Counted from the first letter of the stretch, positions 8,517-18,184 are shown. The stretch is 64,000 bases of DNA from an uncultured Collinsella sp. (GCA_958403385.1 CATXXC010000004.1:1-64000), one strand, 5' to 3'. The notes: a model not told the origin generated them from the letters alone. Made by a program: numbers and translations.

Positions 8517-9908
8517 TTATCTCCGCTCGCACATCTCGGCAAACGAAATCAGCTTGGCATCTCCCCTGCTCGCCGCAGCTTCCTGACATCCTTGCGTAAA
8601 GCCTCGCTTCGAGAAGATCGCATAGCTTTTGTGCTGCCGCCTAAAGAGCTCGCTTCGATGCACGAGCTTTTGCAGCACGTCTTCGCCCACCGGTTCATTG
8701 CGCCATTTGCATTCCGCAAACAGCGCAGTGCCCTCGCCATCGTCAACAATCAAGTCGATTTCTTCCTGCGTATGCGTGCGATTATCCGTCCCCCACCAGC
8801 GCCCAACGCTTGCCGGAACCACATCAAGCTGGCCCGCCCGCGCGAGTTCATACACGTATTGTCTGCATATAAGCTCAAAGACCGTACCCATGTAATCCGA
8901 TACGTGCGGCTCAATGCGCTCATACGCCATCTCGGCCATATCGTTTTGAATCAGCCCGATGTTCTGCGGAACAAACTTGTACCAGAACCTAAACATCTGA
9001 TCGCTCAGCAGATACACGGCTCGCTTATTGCTCGTCTCGTTTAGGGGCAGCTCGCGCTCGACAATCCCAAGCGACGCCAGCTTATCCACATAGCTCTTTA
9101 CGTTGCTCGCAGGGATTCCCGTAGAGCTCGCAATCTCCGAGATCTTCGAGCGCCCCTGGGCAATTGCTTGCACGATCGCATCATATTGCTCGGGATTGCG
9201 GCACTCCTGCAATAGCAGGTTACTCGGCTCCTCAAAGAGATAGCCCGTAGGAGTAAGAAAAAGACGTTTGATGTTGTCCTTGAGCGGTGCGGCAGGATCG
9301 ACTTTCTCGATATATGCAGGAATGCCACCTGTCATGCCATAGCAAACTGCAGCGTCTTCGCGACCCATGCTCTGCCACAACCCGAGGGTCGTCGTAAAAT
9401 CGAGCGGCATGATCTTAAACTGGGCCGTACGCCTACCGTATAGTGGGCTCTCGTAGCCCAACACCTGTTCCTCCATAAACGAAAGAGACGAGCCGCATAG
9501 GATCAGCATTAGCCTGGTCTCTTTGTATAAGTGGTCGATCTTGTCTTGCAGCAACGAGCTGATCTCGGGATTCGATTGGGCGAGATAGGGATACTCGTCA
9601 ATCACGACAATCAAACGCTCCGTTCGAGCCATGGTGACCAATGCATCGAACGCCTCGTCAAAACTACGAAACGACACGCCTGCAGCACCAACCGAGCCTG
9701 CAAGTATCGCCTGGCTAAAGCCGTGCAGGTTTGCCTCCGCATTGGTACGACGAGCTTGAAAGTAAATAGCCTTCTTGCCTTGGATGAACTCTGTGATAAG
9801 GCGCGTTTTACCCACACGACGGCGGCCGTAAATCACAGGCATCTCAAAGGAGTCCGTGCCATACAGTCGATTGAGCTCGGACATTTCCGCTGTTCTTCCG
9901 ACAAACAT
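8517..9908 (-). CDS. ATP-binding protein, archaeal-ATPase/DUF234 type
   Basis: 463-residue ATPase whose N-terminus MFVGRTAEMSELNRLY is typical of the archaeal ATPase-like group. Walker A is GRRRVGKT (residues 28-35) and Walker B is VVIDEYPYL near 104. A winged-helix region (KISEIASSTGIPASNVKSYV) follows, then a DUF234-like domain with the nuclease-like EEIDLIVDD...FAECKW motif. Role unknown; proposed roles for relatives include defence or plasmid/phage-linked functions. The start at 9908 is preferred because AAGGAAGG precedes it and the upstream 110 codons resemble no protein. A 25-bp-arm palindrome sits immediately upstream. Confidence 0.82.
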   Translation of the reverse strand: MFVGRTAEMSELNRLYGTDSFEMPVIYGRRRVGKTRLITEFIQGKKAIYFQARRTNAEANLHGFSQAILAGSVGAAGVSFRSFDEAFDALVTMARTERLIVVIDEYPYLAQSNPEISSLLQDKIDHLYKETRLMLILCGSSLSFMEEQVLGYESPLYGRRTAQFKIMPLDFTTTLGLWQSMGREDAAVCYGMTGGIPAYIEKVDPAAPLKDNIKRLFLTPTGYLFEEPSNLLLQECRNPEQYDAIVQAIAQGRSKISEIASSTGIPASNVKSYVDKLASLGIVERELPLNETSNKRAVYLLSDQMFRFWYKFVPQNIGLIQNDMAEMAYERIEPHVSDYMGTVFELICRQYVYELARAGQLDVVPASVGRWWGTDNRTHTQEEIDLIVDDGEGTALFAECKWRNEPVGEDVLQKLVHRSELFRRQHKSYAIFSKRGFTQGCQEAAASRGDAKLISFAEMCERR

Positions 9909-9922
9909 AGACCATCCTTCCT

Positions 9923-9978
9923 TTACGTTATAGCTAGCTATATTATACCTTCCTATAATATAGCTAGCTATAACGTAA
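9923..9978. promoter_or_regulatory. Perfect palindromic operator upstream of the DUF234-type ATPase
   Basis: Two 25-bp arms (9923-9947 and 9954-9978) are exact reverse complements with a 6-bp spacer. Each arm contains the smaller palindrome TATAGCTAGCTATA. The structure ends 15 bp upstream of the ATG at 9908. It could be a double operator, and its A/T-rich TATAAT also fits a minus-strand -10 box. Confidence 0.75.
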
Positions 9979-10030
9979 TTCGACAAGCGGCGCACACGAA
10001 AGGGGCGGTACACCACCGCACGTGGACCGT

Positions 10031-10141
10031 TCCGGAAAATGCATCCCGTTCTGGAGCCAAAAACTGGGCCGTAGTTTCCGCCAAGCATCCCATCCGGAAA
10101 GCGTGTCCCGTTCTGAGCGCCAAATCCGGGACGCAGTTTCC
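10031..10141. repeat. Two degenerate 49-bp direct repeats
   Basis: Copies at 10031-10079 and 10093-10141 have the same length and agree at about 36 of 49 positions, sharing TCCGGAAA, TCCCGTTCTG and AGTTTCC. They lie between the ATPase promoter palindrome and the xanthine dehydrogenase terminator. No coding role is apparent. Confidence 0.6.
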
Positions 10142-10150
10142 ACTCCAAAC

Positions 10151-10182
10151 AAAGGGCCCCGGCTCGCGATGGAGCCGGGGCC
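10151..10182 (-). terminator. Rho-independent terminator of the molybdenum hydroxylase operon
   Basis: The stem GGCCCCGGCTC/GAGCCGGGGCC at 10155-10182 is followed on the minus strand by a T-rich run. It lies about 70 bp past the dehydrogenase stop. Confidence 0.7.
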
Positions 10183-10250
10183 AAAGGCGCAGCGTATGTA
10201 GTTGATGCTAAGCGCAGACGGCAGCCAGCAATGACCACCCGCGCCCTACC

Positions 10251-13028
10251 CTAGCCGCGGTGACGGGCGCGGCTGTATGGCGTATCCACCATGGGCAGAT
10301 CGGGACGCAGCTTGCCGTCGAACGCGCGGTAGGCGTTCTGCACGGCGGGCGCCGTGGGGATCGTTGCGATCTCGCCGATGCCCTTGCCGCCGTATGCCAC
10401 GGGCAACAGCTCGTCCTTCTCCACGTAGATGGCGTGGATATTCGGGATCTCGGGCGCACGGAACAGCCCGAGCGTGCCGTACCTGGCCTGGGGTACGCAG
10501 TCCTTGAGCGGCCAGTCCTCGGTAAGCGCATAGCCCATACCCATGAGCACGCCGCCTTCGATCTGGCCCTGGATGGAGATGGGGTTGACCACCTTGCCGG
10601 AATCGTGCGCAGCATAGACCTCGCTCACGCGGCCGTCATCGTCCAGAATGACCACATGCGTGGCAAAACCGTAGCAGATGTGGCTCTTGGGGTTGGGAAC
10701 GTCGGCGCCCAGCTTGTCGGTCGGCTCCAGATACACGTAGCCAAACTCGCACCCCTCGAGCGCCTTGATGGCGGCCGCAGGATCCTGAGGATGCATGCCC
10801 TGGCCGGCGACGAGTTCCTGCGTGTGCAGCTGATAGGCGCGACCGTCGTCGTACTCGATCTTGACGCCGTCGCCATGCGCGCTCACGGGAGTATCGGGTG
10901 CAGGCTTGCCGGCCTCGATGTCAAGCATGGCATCGCGCAGCAGGAAGGCGGCACCGCGCACGGCCTCGCCGGTCACGACCGTCTGACGCGAGCCAGACGT
11001 GGTGCCGGAGTCGGGAGCGTTCTCGGTGGAGCACTCGCCATTGGCGATGCAGCGAAGCGGCAGACCGCAGGCCTCGGCAACGTCTTGCAAAAAGACGGTG
11101 TTACAGCCCTGGCCGATGTCGGACGTGGCGGCGTAGACCACGGCGCGGCCATCCTCGATGCGGATCTTGCAGCGGCCGGCATCGGGCAGGCCCACGCCCA
11201 CGCCGGCGTTCTTCATGGCGCAGGCGATACCGGCGTGTCCGGGATGCGCGTAGTAGGCATCCTTGACCTCGAGCAGCGTCTCCTTCAGCGCCGTGGAGCA
11301 GTCGGCAATCTGGCCGTTGGGCAGAACCTCGCCCGGCTCGATGGCGTTACGGTAGCGGATCTCCCACGGATCCAAGCCGACCTTCTCGGCCAGCAGGTCG
11401 ATCAGGCTCTCGAGCGCAAACTCGGACTGGCAAACGCCAAAGCCGCGGTACGCACCGGCGGGCGGGTTGTTGGTGTAGTAGCCAAAACCGCGGATGTCGG
11501 TGTTCTGGTACTTGTAGGGGCCGACGGCATGCGTACAGGCGCGCTCGAGCACCGGGCCGCACAGCGACGCGTAGGCGCCGGTATCGAAGTTGATTTCGCA
11601 ATCCAGGCCGGTAAAGTTGCCCTCGGCGTCGCAGCCCAGTGTAAAGGTGCCGTCCATGGCGTGACGCTTGGGATGGAACGCGAGCGACTCGGCACGCGTG
11701 AGCTTACACTTCACGGGACGCTGGAACTTATATGCGGCGAGCGCGGCCAGGTGCTGGATGGACACGTCCTCCTTGCCGCCAAAGCCGCCGCCCACGAGCA
11801 TGGTCTCGACGACCACGCGCTCGGGCTCGTTGTCCCAGCCAAACATGTGGGCACACTCTTTGCGCGTATCGTAGGCGCCCTGGTCGGTCGACTGCACCTT
11901 GACGCCGTTCTTGTACGGGAAGGCGACGGCGCACTCGGGCTCCAAGAAGGCGTGCTCGGTAAAGGGCGTGGTAAAGCGCTGCGTCACGGTGAATGCGCTC
12001 TCCGCTAGCGCCTTGGCGGCGTCGCCGCGCGTCACGTGACGGCTCTGGCACACGTTGTCCTTGAGCTCCACCGTGTTGCCAAAAGCAAAGAAACTGTCAT
12101 GCAGGCGCGGGGCGTCGGCGGCCTTGGCCTCGGCGATGTTGCGCACGGGCTCCAGCGGCTCGTAATCGATCTTTACGAGCTTCTTGGCCTTCTCGAGCGT
12201 CGCCTCGTCCTCGGCAACCACCAGCACGATGGCGTCACCCACGCAGCGGGTGATATCGCCCGGGGCGATCATGACGTCCCAGTCCTGGATAAGGTGGCCG
12301 ACCTGGTTGACCGGCACGTCCTCGGCGCGCAGGATGCCCACCACACCGGGCAGGGCCTCGGCCTTGGAGGTATCGATGGAGAGCACGCGGGCGCGCGGAT
12401 ACTTGGAGCGCACGGCACTGGCATAGGTCAGACCCGGCTGATCGAGCTCGTCGATGTCGTCGGGATACTTGCCCTCGCCGAGCACCTTCTTGCGCACGTC
12501 GATACGGAAGGCGCGCTTGCCCACGCCGTAGTCATCGCCGCGCTCCAGATCCTCGTCGATCTGCTTTTCGCCACGGAGCACCGCAGCTGCCAGCGAGATG
12601 CCCTCGATAATCTTCTTGTAGCCGGTGCAACGGCAGACATTGCCGCGGATGGCGTACTTGATCTGCTCCTCGGTGGGCTCGGGGTCCTCGGCGATGAGCG
12701 CTGCACCCGCCATGACCATGCCGGGGATGCAAAAGCCGCACTGCACGGCGCCCACGGCGCCAAAGGCGTACACAAAGGCCTCGCGCACGTCCTCGGGCAG
12801 GCCCTCGACGGTCACGATGTTGCGGCCGGCGGCAAGAGCGGTGGTCAGTACGCACGCCTTGACGGCCGCACCGTCCACGTGGATGGTGCAGGTACCGCAG
12901 GCGCCCTCGGAGCAGCCGTCCTTGGCGGAGTGAATGTGCAGGTCGTCGCGCAGGTAGCGCAGCAGCGGTTTATTTTGGGTCGTCGTGCGCTCGACGCCGT
13001 TAACGGTAAAAGTGAATTCCTGTGCCAT
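10251..13028 (-). CDS. xdhD: XdhD-like molybdenum hydroxylase, fused 2Fe-2S and Mo subunits
   Basis: Xanthine dehydrogenase-family molybdenum hydroxylase, 925 residues, cytoplasmic. The N-terminal ferredoxin domain binds one cluster through C39, C44, C47 and C59 and a second through C97, C100, C132 and C134 (CRCTGY). It is joined directly to the molybdopterin domains, with VGGGFGGKED near the middle and the catalytic-glutamate motif GKGIGEIATIP near the end. The FAD domain of classic enzymes is absent. This matches XdhD of the selenium-linked hydroxylases encoded with ygfK and ssnA. The substrate is probably a purine such as xanthine or urate, but that is inference. It is last in the operon, 12 bp after the ferredoxin stop. 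Confidence 0.88.
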   Translation of the reverse strand: MAQEFTFTVNGVERTTTQNKPLLRYLRDDLHIHSAKDGCSEGACGTCTIHVDGAAVKACVLTTALAAGRNIVTVEGLPEDVREAFVYAFGAVGAVQCGFCIPGMVMAGAALIAEDPEPTEEQIKYAIRGNVCRCTGYKKIIEGISLAAAVLRGEKQIDEDLERGDDYGVGKRAFRIDVRKKVLGEGKYPDDIDELDQPGLTYASAVRSKYPRARVLSIDTSKAEALPGVVGILRAEDVPVNQVGHLIQDWDVMIAPGDITRCVGDAIVLVVAEDEATLEKAKKLVKIDYEPLEPVRNIAEAKAADAPRLHDSFFAFGNTVELKDNVCQSRHVTRGDAAKALAESAFTVTQRFTTPFTEHAFLEPECAVAFPYKNGVKVQSTDQGAYDTRKECAHMFGWDNEPERVVVETMLVGGGFGGKEDVSIQHLAALAAYKFQRPVKCKLTRAESLAFHPKRHAMDGTFTLGCDAEGNFTGLDCEINFDTGAYASLCGPVLERACTHAVGPYKYQNTDIRGFGYYTNNPPAGAYRGFGVCQSEFALESLIDLLAEKVGLDPWEIRYRNAIEPGEVLPNGQIADCSTALKETLLEVKDAYYAHPGHAGIACAMKNAGVGVGLPDAGRCKIRIEDGRAVVYAATSDIGQGCNTVFLQDVAEACGLPLRCIANGECSTENAPDSGTTSGSRQTVVTGEAVRGAAFLLRDAMLDIEAGKPAPDTPVSAHGDGVKIEYDDGRAYQLHTQELVAGQGMHPQDPAAAIKALEGCEFGYVYLEPTDKLGADVPNPKSHICYGFATHVVILDDDGRVSEVYAAHDSGKVVNPISIQGQIEGGVLMGMGYALTEDWPLKDCVPQARYGTLGLFRAPEIPNIHAIYVEKDELLPVAYGGKGIGEIATIPTAPAVQNAYRAFDGKLRPDLPMVDTPYSRARHRG

Positions 13029-13040
13029 GGTGATTCCCTT

Positions 13041-13520
13041 CTACACGCCGGCGGCGATGCCGGTGCGGTCGTGGATGGCGCCATGCGGGCACACAACCGC
13101 ACACATGCCGCACGACAGGCAATCCGCGCCATCGATATGGGCGCAGTTGTCCTCGATGCGGATAGCGCCGGCGGGGCACTTTTTAGCGCACATTCCGCAA
13201 CCGATGCAGCTCGTGTCGCAGATCTTGCGGGCAATGGCGCCCTTATCGGTGTTGTTGCAGCGCACCAGGATGTTCTGGTAGCCGGGAACGAAGGCAATCA
13301 CGCGCTGCGGGCACGCCATGCCGCACAGGCCACAGCCCGTGCACTTGGAGCGGTCCACACGGGCGACGCCGTCGACCAGCGCGATGGCACCGTGGGGGCA
13401 GGCCGTAACGCAAGCGCCACAGCCAATGCAGCCTTCGCTGCAGCGGGCGTCGCCGCCTGCGGAAGCACAGCCGCTTCCGCAGGCAACGTAGGCCACGTGA
13501 TGTTGAATGGATTTGGCCAT
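13041..13520 (-). CDS. Polyferredoxin, four 4Fe-4S clusters
   Basis: 159-residue electron carrier with four CxxCxxCxxxCP motifs: CIGCGACVTACP, CTGCGLCGMACP, CIGCGMCAKKCP and CLSCGMCAVVCP. Extra cysteines lie in the first 30 residues (CGSGC, then CSEGC) and may bind something further. No signal peptide or membrane segment is seen, so it is cytoplasmic. It sits 11 bp after the ygfK stop and 12 bp before xdhD. The likely job is moving electrons between XdhD and YgfK, in place of the missing FAD subunit. The resemblance is to RnfB/HydN-type ferredoxins. Confidence 0.85.
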   Translation of the reverse strand: MAKSIQHHVAYVACGSGCASAGGDARCSEGCIGCGACVTACPHGAIALVDGVARVDRSKCTGCGLCGMACPQRVIAFVPGYQNILVRCNNTDKGAIARKICDTSCIGCGMCAKKCPAGAIRIEDNCAHIDGADCLSCGMCAVVCPHGAIHDRTGIAAGV

Positions 13521-13531
13521 AAGAGACTCGC

Positions 13532-16531
13532 CTATTTCTTAAGAAGGTACGAATAGTTGTCGCGCACGGCCCTGATGGTCAGGCGGACGGCCTCGGGCAG
13601 ACCGGTGTTGACGGCATCGACCGAGACGGTGCGGACCGTGCCGGCGACGCGGACCTTAAAGTGGTCCTCGTCCACGGCCAGGAAGCCCTCGTTCTCGGAG
13701 TTCTCCATGTCCTGATCGCTCCAGAACAGGGTGAGCTTGTCCTTGTAGGGACGGCCCTCCTGGTAGGGGCAGAACACGGCGCAGTTGCCGCACTCGTTGC
13801 ACATACCGTCGACGTGGACGACCTGATGCTTGGCCAGGCCCGGCACCTTAACGGCCACGTTGGCGCGGTTGGGGCACACGTCGCAGCAGACCTCGCACAC
13901 CGAGCCGCAGCCCAGGCAGCGGGTCTTGGTGCAGTTGCGCTTGTCGCGGCACAGCGACCCCTTGCGCTCGTAGCAGGTGCCCTCGCGGCCAGCCTGCTCG
14001 TTGCAATCGGCGTACTTGTTAAAGTCCACGCCGGCGATGGCACGGGCGACCTCGGCGGCGTCGGCAATAGCCTCAACCACGGTGGCAGGACCGCGACGGC
14101 AGTCGCCCGCAGCCCAGACGCCCTCGACACCGGTGGAAGTGGCGGCAAGGCGACCGCGACGGTCGTGCTCGACGCCCGCGGCATCGTACAGGCTGGCGTC
14201 GATGCCCTCGCCCACGGCGCAGATCACCGTGGTGGCGGGAAGTTCCACGGTCTCGCCCGTGGCGACGGGGCTGCGACGGCCGCTTGCATCCGGCTCGCCG
14301 AGCTCCATAACATCGCAGGTCAGCACGGCGCCGTTGAGTGCCTTGGGCGCCAGCAGCTCGCAGAACTCAACGCCGTCGGCAAGAGCAAGATCGAGCTCTT
14401 CCTCGTCGGCGGGCATCTGCTTCTTGGTGCGGCGATACACCAGGCGCACGTTCTTCACACCAGCCAGGCGCTTAGCCACGCGGGCCGCGTCCATGGCGGT
14501 GTTGCCGGCGCCAATGACTACGACGTCCTCGCCCAGCTCGAGCTTCTCGCCCCTCTTGGCGGCCTCGAGGAACTCCAGCACGTCGAGCTCGGCGCCCTCG
14601 CCCAGGCCGGCGGAACCGGGCATCCAGGCACCAGTGGCCACGACCACGTCGGTGAAGCCCTGGGCCTTGAGCTCGTCGATGGACTCCACGCGGGCGTTGA
14701 GCTGCACCTTGGCGCCAAAGGCCAGGCAGAGCTCTGCGTCGTGGGAGATATCGTCGCTCGCAATGCGGAACTCAGGAATCACGTGACGGACCACGCCGCC
14801 GAGCGAATCGCGAGCCTCAAAGATGGTGACGGGCACGCCGGCGCGCGTCAGGAAGAACGCCGTCGCCAGGCCGGCCGGGCCGCCGCCGATAACGGCAACG
14901 TTGCGCTCGCCGTCGTTTGCGATGGCCTGGGCGCGTAGCTTGGGCAGCACGGCGGTCATGGCCTCGCGGGCGGCCTTGAGCTTGCTGGCGCGGATCTGGG
15001 CGCCCTCGGGCTCGTAGAACGCACGCTCGCAGGCACGGCCGCAGGGATGCGGGCAGATGGTGCCGGTAATGAACGGCAGGGCGTTGCGCTCGATGATGAT
15101 GTTGAGCGCGTCCTCGTAGCGGCCCTCGTCAACAGCCGCCAGATAGGCGGGAATATCCTGCTGGATGGGGCAGCTCGTGCGGCACGGCGTGGTAAAGCAG
15201 TCGGAAAGCGGGCTCTTGCCGGCGACCTTGCGGTCGGGCAGCGGGCGCAGCGGCTTCTTGTAGAGCGGGTTGGTGAGCGAGTCGGTCTGGATTGCGGTCA
15301 CGGCCTCGAGCGAGACGCCCGCGAACGGCTTGCCATCCAGGTCGGTAAACTCGCCGGCCATCTGGCTAAAGCGCTCGTAGCCACCGGGCTTGAGCACGTC
15401 GGTCGCCAGGGTAACGGGCCAAATGCCGGCATCGTACAGGGCGCGGATGTTGTAGACCGTGGCACCGCCGGAGTAGCTGATGCGCAGTTTGCCATCGAAC
15501 TGCTCGGTAATGCGGCGGGCGGCCTCGATGGTCAGCGAGAACAGCGAACGGCCGGACATGTACATCTCGGTGGAGGGCAGCTCGTTTCTCGTCACGTCGA
15601 CGGGGAACGTGTTGGTCAGCTTGACGCCGAACTCCAGGCCGCGCTCGGCGCACAGGGCAATCAGGCGCTCGAACATGGGCACGGCATCGGCCCACTGCAG
15701 GTCCTCGCGGAAGTGCGTGTCATCGAAGACGATGTAGTCAAAGCCCAGCTCGTTGAGGCGCTGACGTGCAAACTCATAGCCCAGCAGCGTGGGGTTGCAC
15801 TTGATGTAGGTGTTGAGGCCCTTCTCGGTGATCAGATAGGTCGCGATGCGCTCGATCTCGGCCGGCGGGCAGCCGTGCAGGGTAGACTCGGTGATGGAGT
15901 TGGAGACGCGCGCCGGGATGGACTCGACAAACGCGGCGTCAACATGCTCAAACTTGTCCAGGTTAGCGAGCGCCCACGTGCGGCACTCATTCCAAACCTC
16001 GGAGCCGCTGGCGTCCTTCATGCCCTCGATGTAGGCGTCGACCTTGGGGCTCTTGATGCCCTCGAGGTCATAGCCCACGGACATGTTGAAGACAAAGCCG
16101 TCCGGGCTGCCCAGGCCGTACTCGCGAGCGATGAGGTGGCAGGCAAACCATGCCTTCACGTACTCGGCAAAGGCCTGCGGAACCTCGAGCTCGGTCGACC
16201 ACTCGCAGTTGTAGCACTCGTCCTGCGCCACGATGCAGGGCTTGTTCACACACTTGGAGAGCTCCTCGCCGTCCATAACCTGAACGGTCTTGAGCTCAAA
16301 GAAGCGGGAACCGGCCACGTAGGATGCCACGATGTTCTGGGCAAGCTGCGTGTTGGGGCCGGCGGCCGGGCCAAACGGAGTCTCGATGCGCTCGTCAAAA
16401 ATGGGAAGCGCGCCCTCCTGGTTGGTCGTGACCATCTTGCGCACGCCAAAGACGGCGCCCTGAGTCTTGTGCTCCTCGATGATCCAGTTCATCAGCTGCG
16501 AAAACGGGATCGGCCTCATGATGTCGCTCAT
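13532..16531 (-). CDS. ygfK: YgfK-type iron-sulfur flavoprotein (putative selenate reductase family)
   Basis: 999-residue oxidoreductase of the YgfK family. The first 440 or so residues form the family-specific domain. A GltD-like cysteine domain follows (CRTSCPIQQDIPAY, then ICPHPCGRACERAF), then FAD-binding VAVIGGGPAGLATAF and nucleotide-binding VVVIGAGNTAMDAARVAK. The C-terminus adds cysteine clusters (CLGCGSVCEVCCDVCP and CNECGNCAVFCP). The start at 16531 is chosen for MSDIMRPIPFSQLMNW with GAGAGGAG upstream; a 41-codon upstream extension is low-complexity and unlikely. The annotation selenate reductase is historical and the true reaction is unsettled. Work on gut anaerobes ties the family to anaerobic purine or urate breakdown. 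Confidence 0.9.
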   Translation of the reverse strand: MSDIMRPIPFSQLMNWIIEEHKTQGAVFGVRKMVTTNQEGALPIFDERIETPFGPAAGPNTQLAQNIVASYVAGSRFFELKTVQVMDGEELSKCVNKPCIVAQDECYNCEWSTELEVPQAFAEYVKAWFACHLIAREYGLGSPDGFVFNMSVGYDLEGIKSPKVDAYIEGMKDASGSEVWNECRTWALANLDKFEHVDAAFVESIPARVSNSITESTLHGCPPAEIERIATYLITEKGLNTYIKCNPTLLGYEFARQRLNELGFDYIVFDDTHFREDLQWADAVPMFERLIALCAERGLEFGVKLTNTFPVDVTRNELPSTEMYMSGRSLFSLTIEAARRITEQFDGKLRISYSGGATVYNIRALYDAGIWPVTLATDVLKPGGYERFSQMAGEFTDLDGKPFAGVSLEAVTAIQTDSLTNPLYKKPLRPLPDRKVAGKSPLSDCFTTPCRTSCPIQQDIPAYLAAVDEGRYEDALNIIIERNALPFITGTICPHPCGRACERAFYEPEGAQIRASKLKAAREAMTAVLPKLRAQAIANDGERNVAVIGGGPAGLATAFFLTRAGVPVTIFEARDSLGGVVRHVIPEFRIASDDISHDAELCLAFGAKVQLNARVESIDELKAQGFTDVVVATGAWMPGSAGLGEGAELDVLEFLEAAKRGEKLELGEDVVVIGAGNTAMDAARVAKRLAGVKNVRLVYRRTKKQMPADEEELDLALADGVEFCELLAPKALNGAVLTCDVMELGEPDASGRRSPVATGETVELPATTVICAVGEGIDASLYDAAGVEHDRRGRLAATSTGVEGVWAAGDCRRGPATVVEAIADAAEVARAIAGVDFNKYADCNEQAGREGTCYERKGSLCRDKRNCTKTRCLGCGSVCEVCCDVCPNRANVAVKVPGLAKHQVVHVDGMCNECGNCAVFCPYQEGRPYKDKLTLFWSDQDMENSENEGFLAVDEDHFKVRVAGTVRTVSVDAVNTGLPEAVRLTIRAVRDNYSYLLKK

Positions 16532-16605
16532 AGTGAGCTCCTCTCTGTAACGCCCGGCGAGACCGCGCGGCGGGCGCAAATACGGTGTAGCGCTAGCACA
16601 GCGCC

Positions 16606-16666
16606 GGCGACCCCGCGGAGGTCGCCTATACGCGCGTCGGATGCGGCGAAACATCCGGCGCGCGCG
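16606..16666. other. Intercistronic hairpins between ssnA and ygfK
   Basis: Two stable stems occupy the 148-bp gap: GGCGACC/GGTCGCC at 16606-16626, and CGCGCGTCGGATG paired with CATCCGGCGCGCG at 16631-16666. No T run follows, so they may be RNA-stability or partial-attenuation structures. Confidence 0.5.
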
Positions 16667-16679
16667 AATCTACTTGTAA

Positions 16680-18035
16680 TTAGTAGGCGCGATCGTTGAG
16701 CGTGCTCCAGAGCTTCTTGGACTCAGCCATGGTCCACGCGTTGATCTTGTCCTCATCAATCCCAACGAACTCGCGATCCTTGTACAGGACGCGGCCGTTG
16801 ATGATGGTGGTGCGGCAGTTTTTGCCCATCATGCCAAAGAGCATGTGGCCGTCGATGTTCTCCTCGCTCAGCGGCGTAAAGGGCTTGTAGTCCATAACGA
16901 TAACGTCGGCGGCAGCGCCGGCCTCGAGCACACCAAGCTTGCGATCGAAGTACTTGCTCGCCATCTTGGCGTTGTTCTCGAACAGCATCGTCATGGCCTC
17001 GCACCAGCCCACGTTGGGCATGGCAGCGTTGTGGCGCTGAATGATCAGGAAGACCTTAAGGCTCTCGAGCATATCGTGGGTGTAGGCGTCGGTACCCATG
17101 CACACGGGGATGCCGCGGCGGAAGAACTCGAGCACGGGGGCGCAGCCCACGGCGTTGCCCATATTGGATTCGGGGTTGTTGACCAGCCAGGTGCCGGACT
17201 CCTTGACGATATCCATCTCGGCAGGCGTCACGTGGATGCAGTGGCCCAGCATGGTGTCGGGACCAAGCAGGTTGTGCTGCAGCAGGCGCTCGACGGGGCT
17301 GATGCCACCGCGGTTGAGGCGGGAGTCCCACACGTCATTCATGCCCTCGCACACATGGATGTGGAAGCCGGTCAGGCCGTTGTTGGCCTCGGCCATCTTG
17401 TCCATGGTCTCGTCCGACAGCGTAAAGGTGGCATGCCCGCCAAACATGGCGGCGATCATGTGGTTGTCGTTATCGCGACGCTCCTTGGCGGCCCACTGGG
17501 CAAATTCGGCGTTCTCGGCAATGGCCTGGTCGCATTTTTCCTGGCCGCGGCGATCGGAGACCTCGTAGCACAGGCACGAACGCATGCCCAGCTCCTGAGC
17601 GGCGTCCTTAATGGTAAAGAGGCTGCCCGGAATCTCGCAGAAGCTCGCGTGGTGATCGAAGATCGTGGTGACGCCGTCGCGGATGGAATCCAGAATCGTG
17701 GCATAGGCGCTGGCCTTGGTGCCGTCGAGCGTCAGGTTGTCGTCAATCTTCCACCACTGCTGCTCAAGATTCTCCAGGAAGTTGGTGGGGTTGCAGCCCT
17801 TAATGGCAAGGCCGCGGGCCAGACCCGAGTAGATGTGGGTGTGGCAGTTGATAAGTCCGGGCATGATGAGGTTGCCCTGGGCGTCGACGTACTCGGCATC
17901 CGGGTACTTGGCCTTGAGCTCGCGCTCGGGGCCCACTTCGACGATCGTATCTCCGTCAATGGCGACCGCACCGTTGGGAATAAACGGAGTCTGAGCGTTG
18001 CGGGTAAAGACGGAACCGTTAGCGACCAGAAGCAT
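16680..18035 (-). CDS. ssnA: SsnA-type amidohydrolase
   Basis: 451-residue metal-dependent amidohydrolase of the SsnA family. The HxH metal site is NCHTHIYSG (H65, H67). Further histidines are in GFHIHVCEG and LGHCIHVTP, and the catalytic aspartate is in CMGTDAYTHDM. Relatives deaminate or hydrolyse purine and pyrimidine rings, and SsnA genes travel with ygfK and xdhD. A step in purine ring breakdown is therefore likely, although its exact substrate cannot be read from sequence. The start at 18035 follows AAGGGAG with good spacing; an ATG six codons upstream has a poorer site. It lies between the permease and ygfK genes. Confidence 0.88.
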   Translation of the reverse strand: MLLVANGSVFTRNAQTPFIPNGAVAIDGDTIVEVGPERELKAKYPDAEYVDAQGNLIMPGLINCHTHIYSGLARGLAIKGCNPTNFLENLEQQWWKIDDNLTLDGTKASAYATILDSIRDGVTTIFDHHASFCEIPGSLFTIKDAAQELGMRSCLCYEVSDRRGQEKCDQAIAENAEFAQWAAKERRDNDNHMIAAMFGGHATFTLSDETMDKMAEANNGLTGFHIHVCEGMNDVWDSRLNRGGISPVERLLQHNLLGPDTMLGHCIHVTPAEMDIVKESGTWLVNNPESNMGNAVGCAPVLEFFRRGIPVCMGTDAYTHDMLESLKVFLIIQRHNAAMPNVGWCEAMTMLFENNAKMASKYFDRKLGVLEAGAAADVIVMDYKPFTPLSEENIDGHMLFGMMGKNCRTTIINGRVLYKDREFVGIDEDKINAWTMAESKKLWSTLNDRAY

Positions 18036-18184
18036 AAATGCTCCCTTCAACATCAGGGGCGGGGTTTGACACCTCTGACATGGCGGAAGTGCGAAGCGCC
18101 GGCCTACACCGGAAACGGGCCCTCTCCCGTCAACGCTTCACCAAAGGGACAAGCCCTTTGAAGTGCGGCTTGGCGCCGCATGGC

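Noticed and set aside
9909..10238. N-terminal extension of the DUF234-type ATPase
   Set aside because: It runs through the palindrome and repeats, has no family similarity, and a good ribosome site supports 9908.
12036..13556. Long open frames antisense to xdhD and the ferredoxin
   Set aside because: They shadow well-supported genes and show no recognisable motifs.
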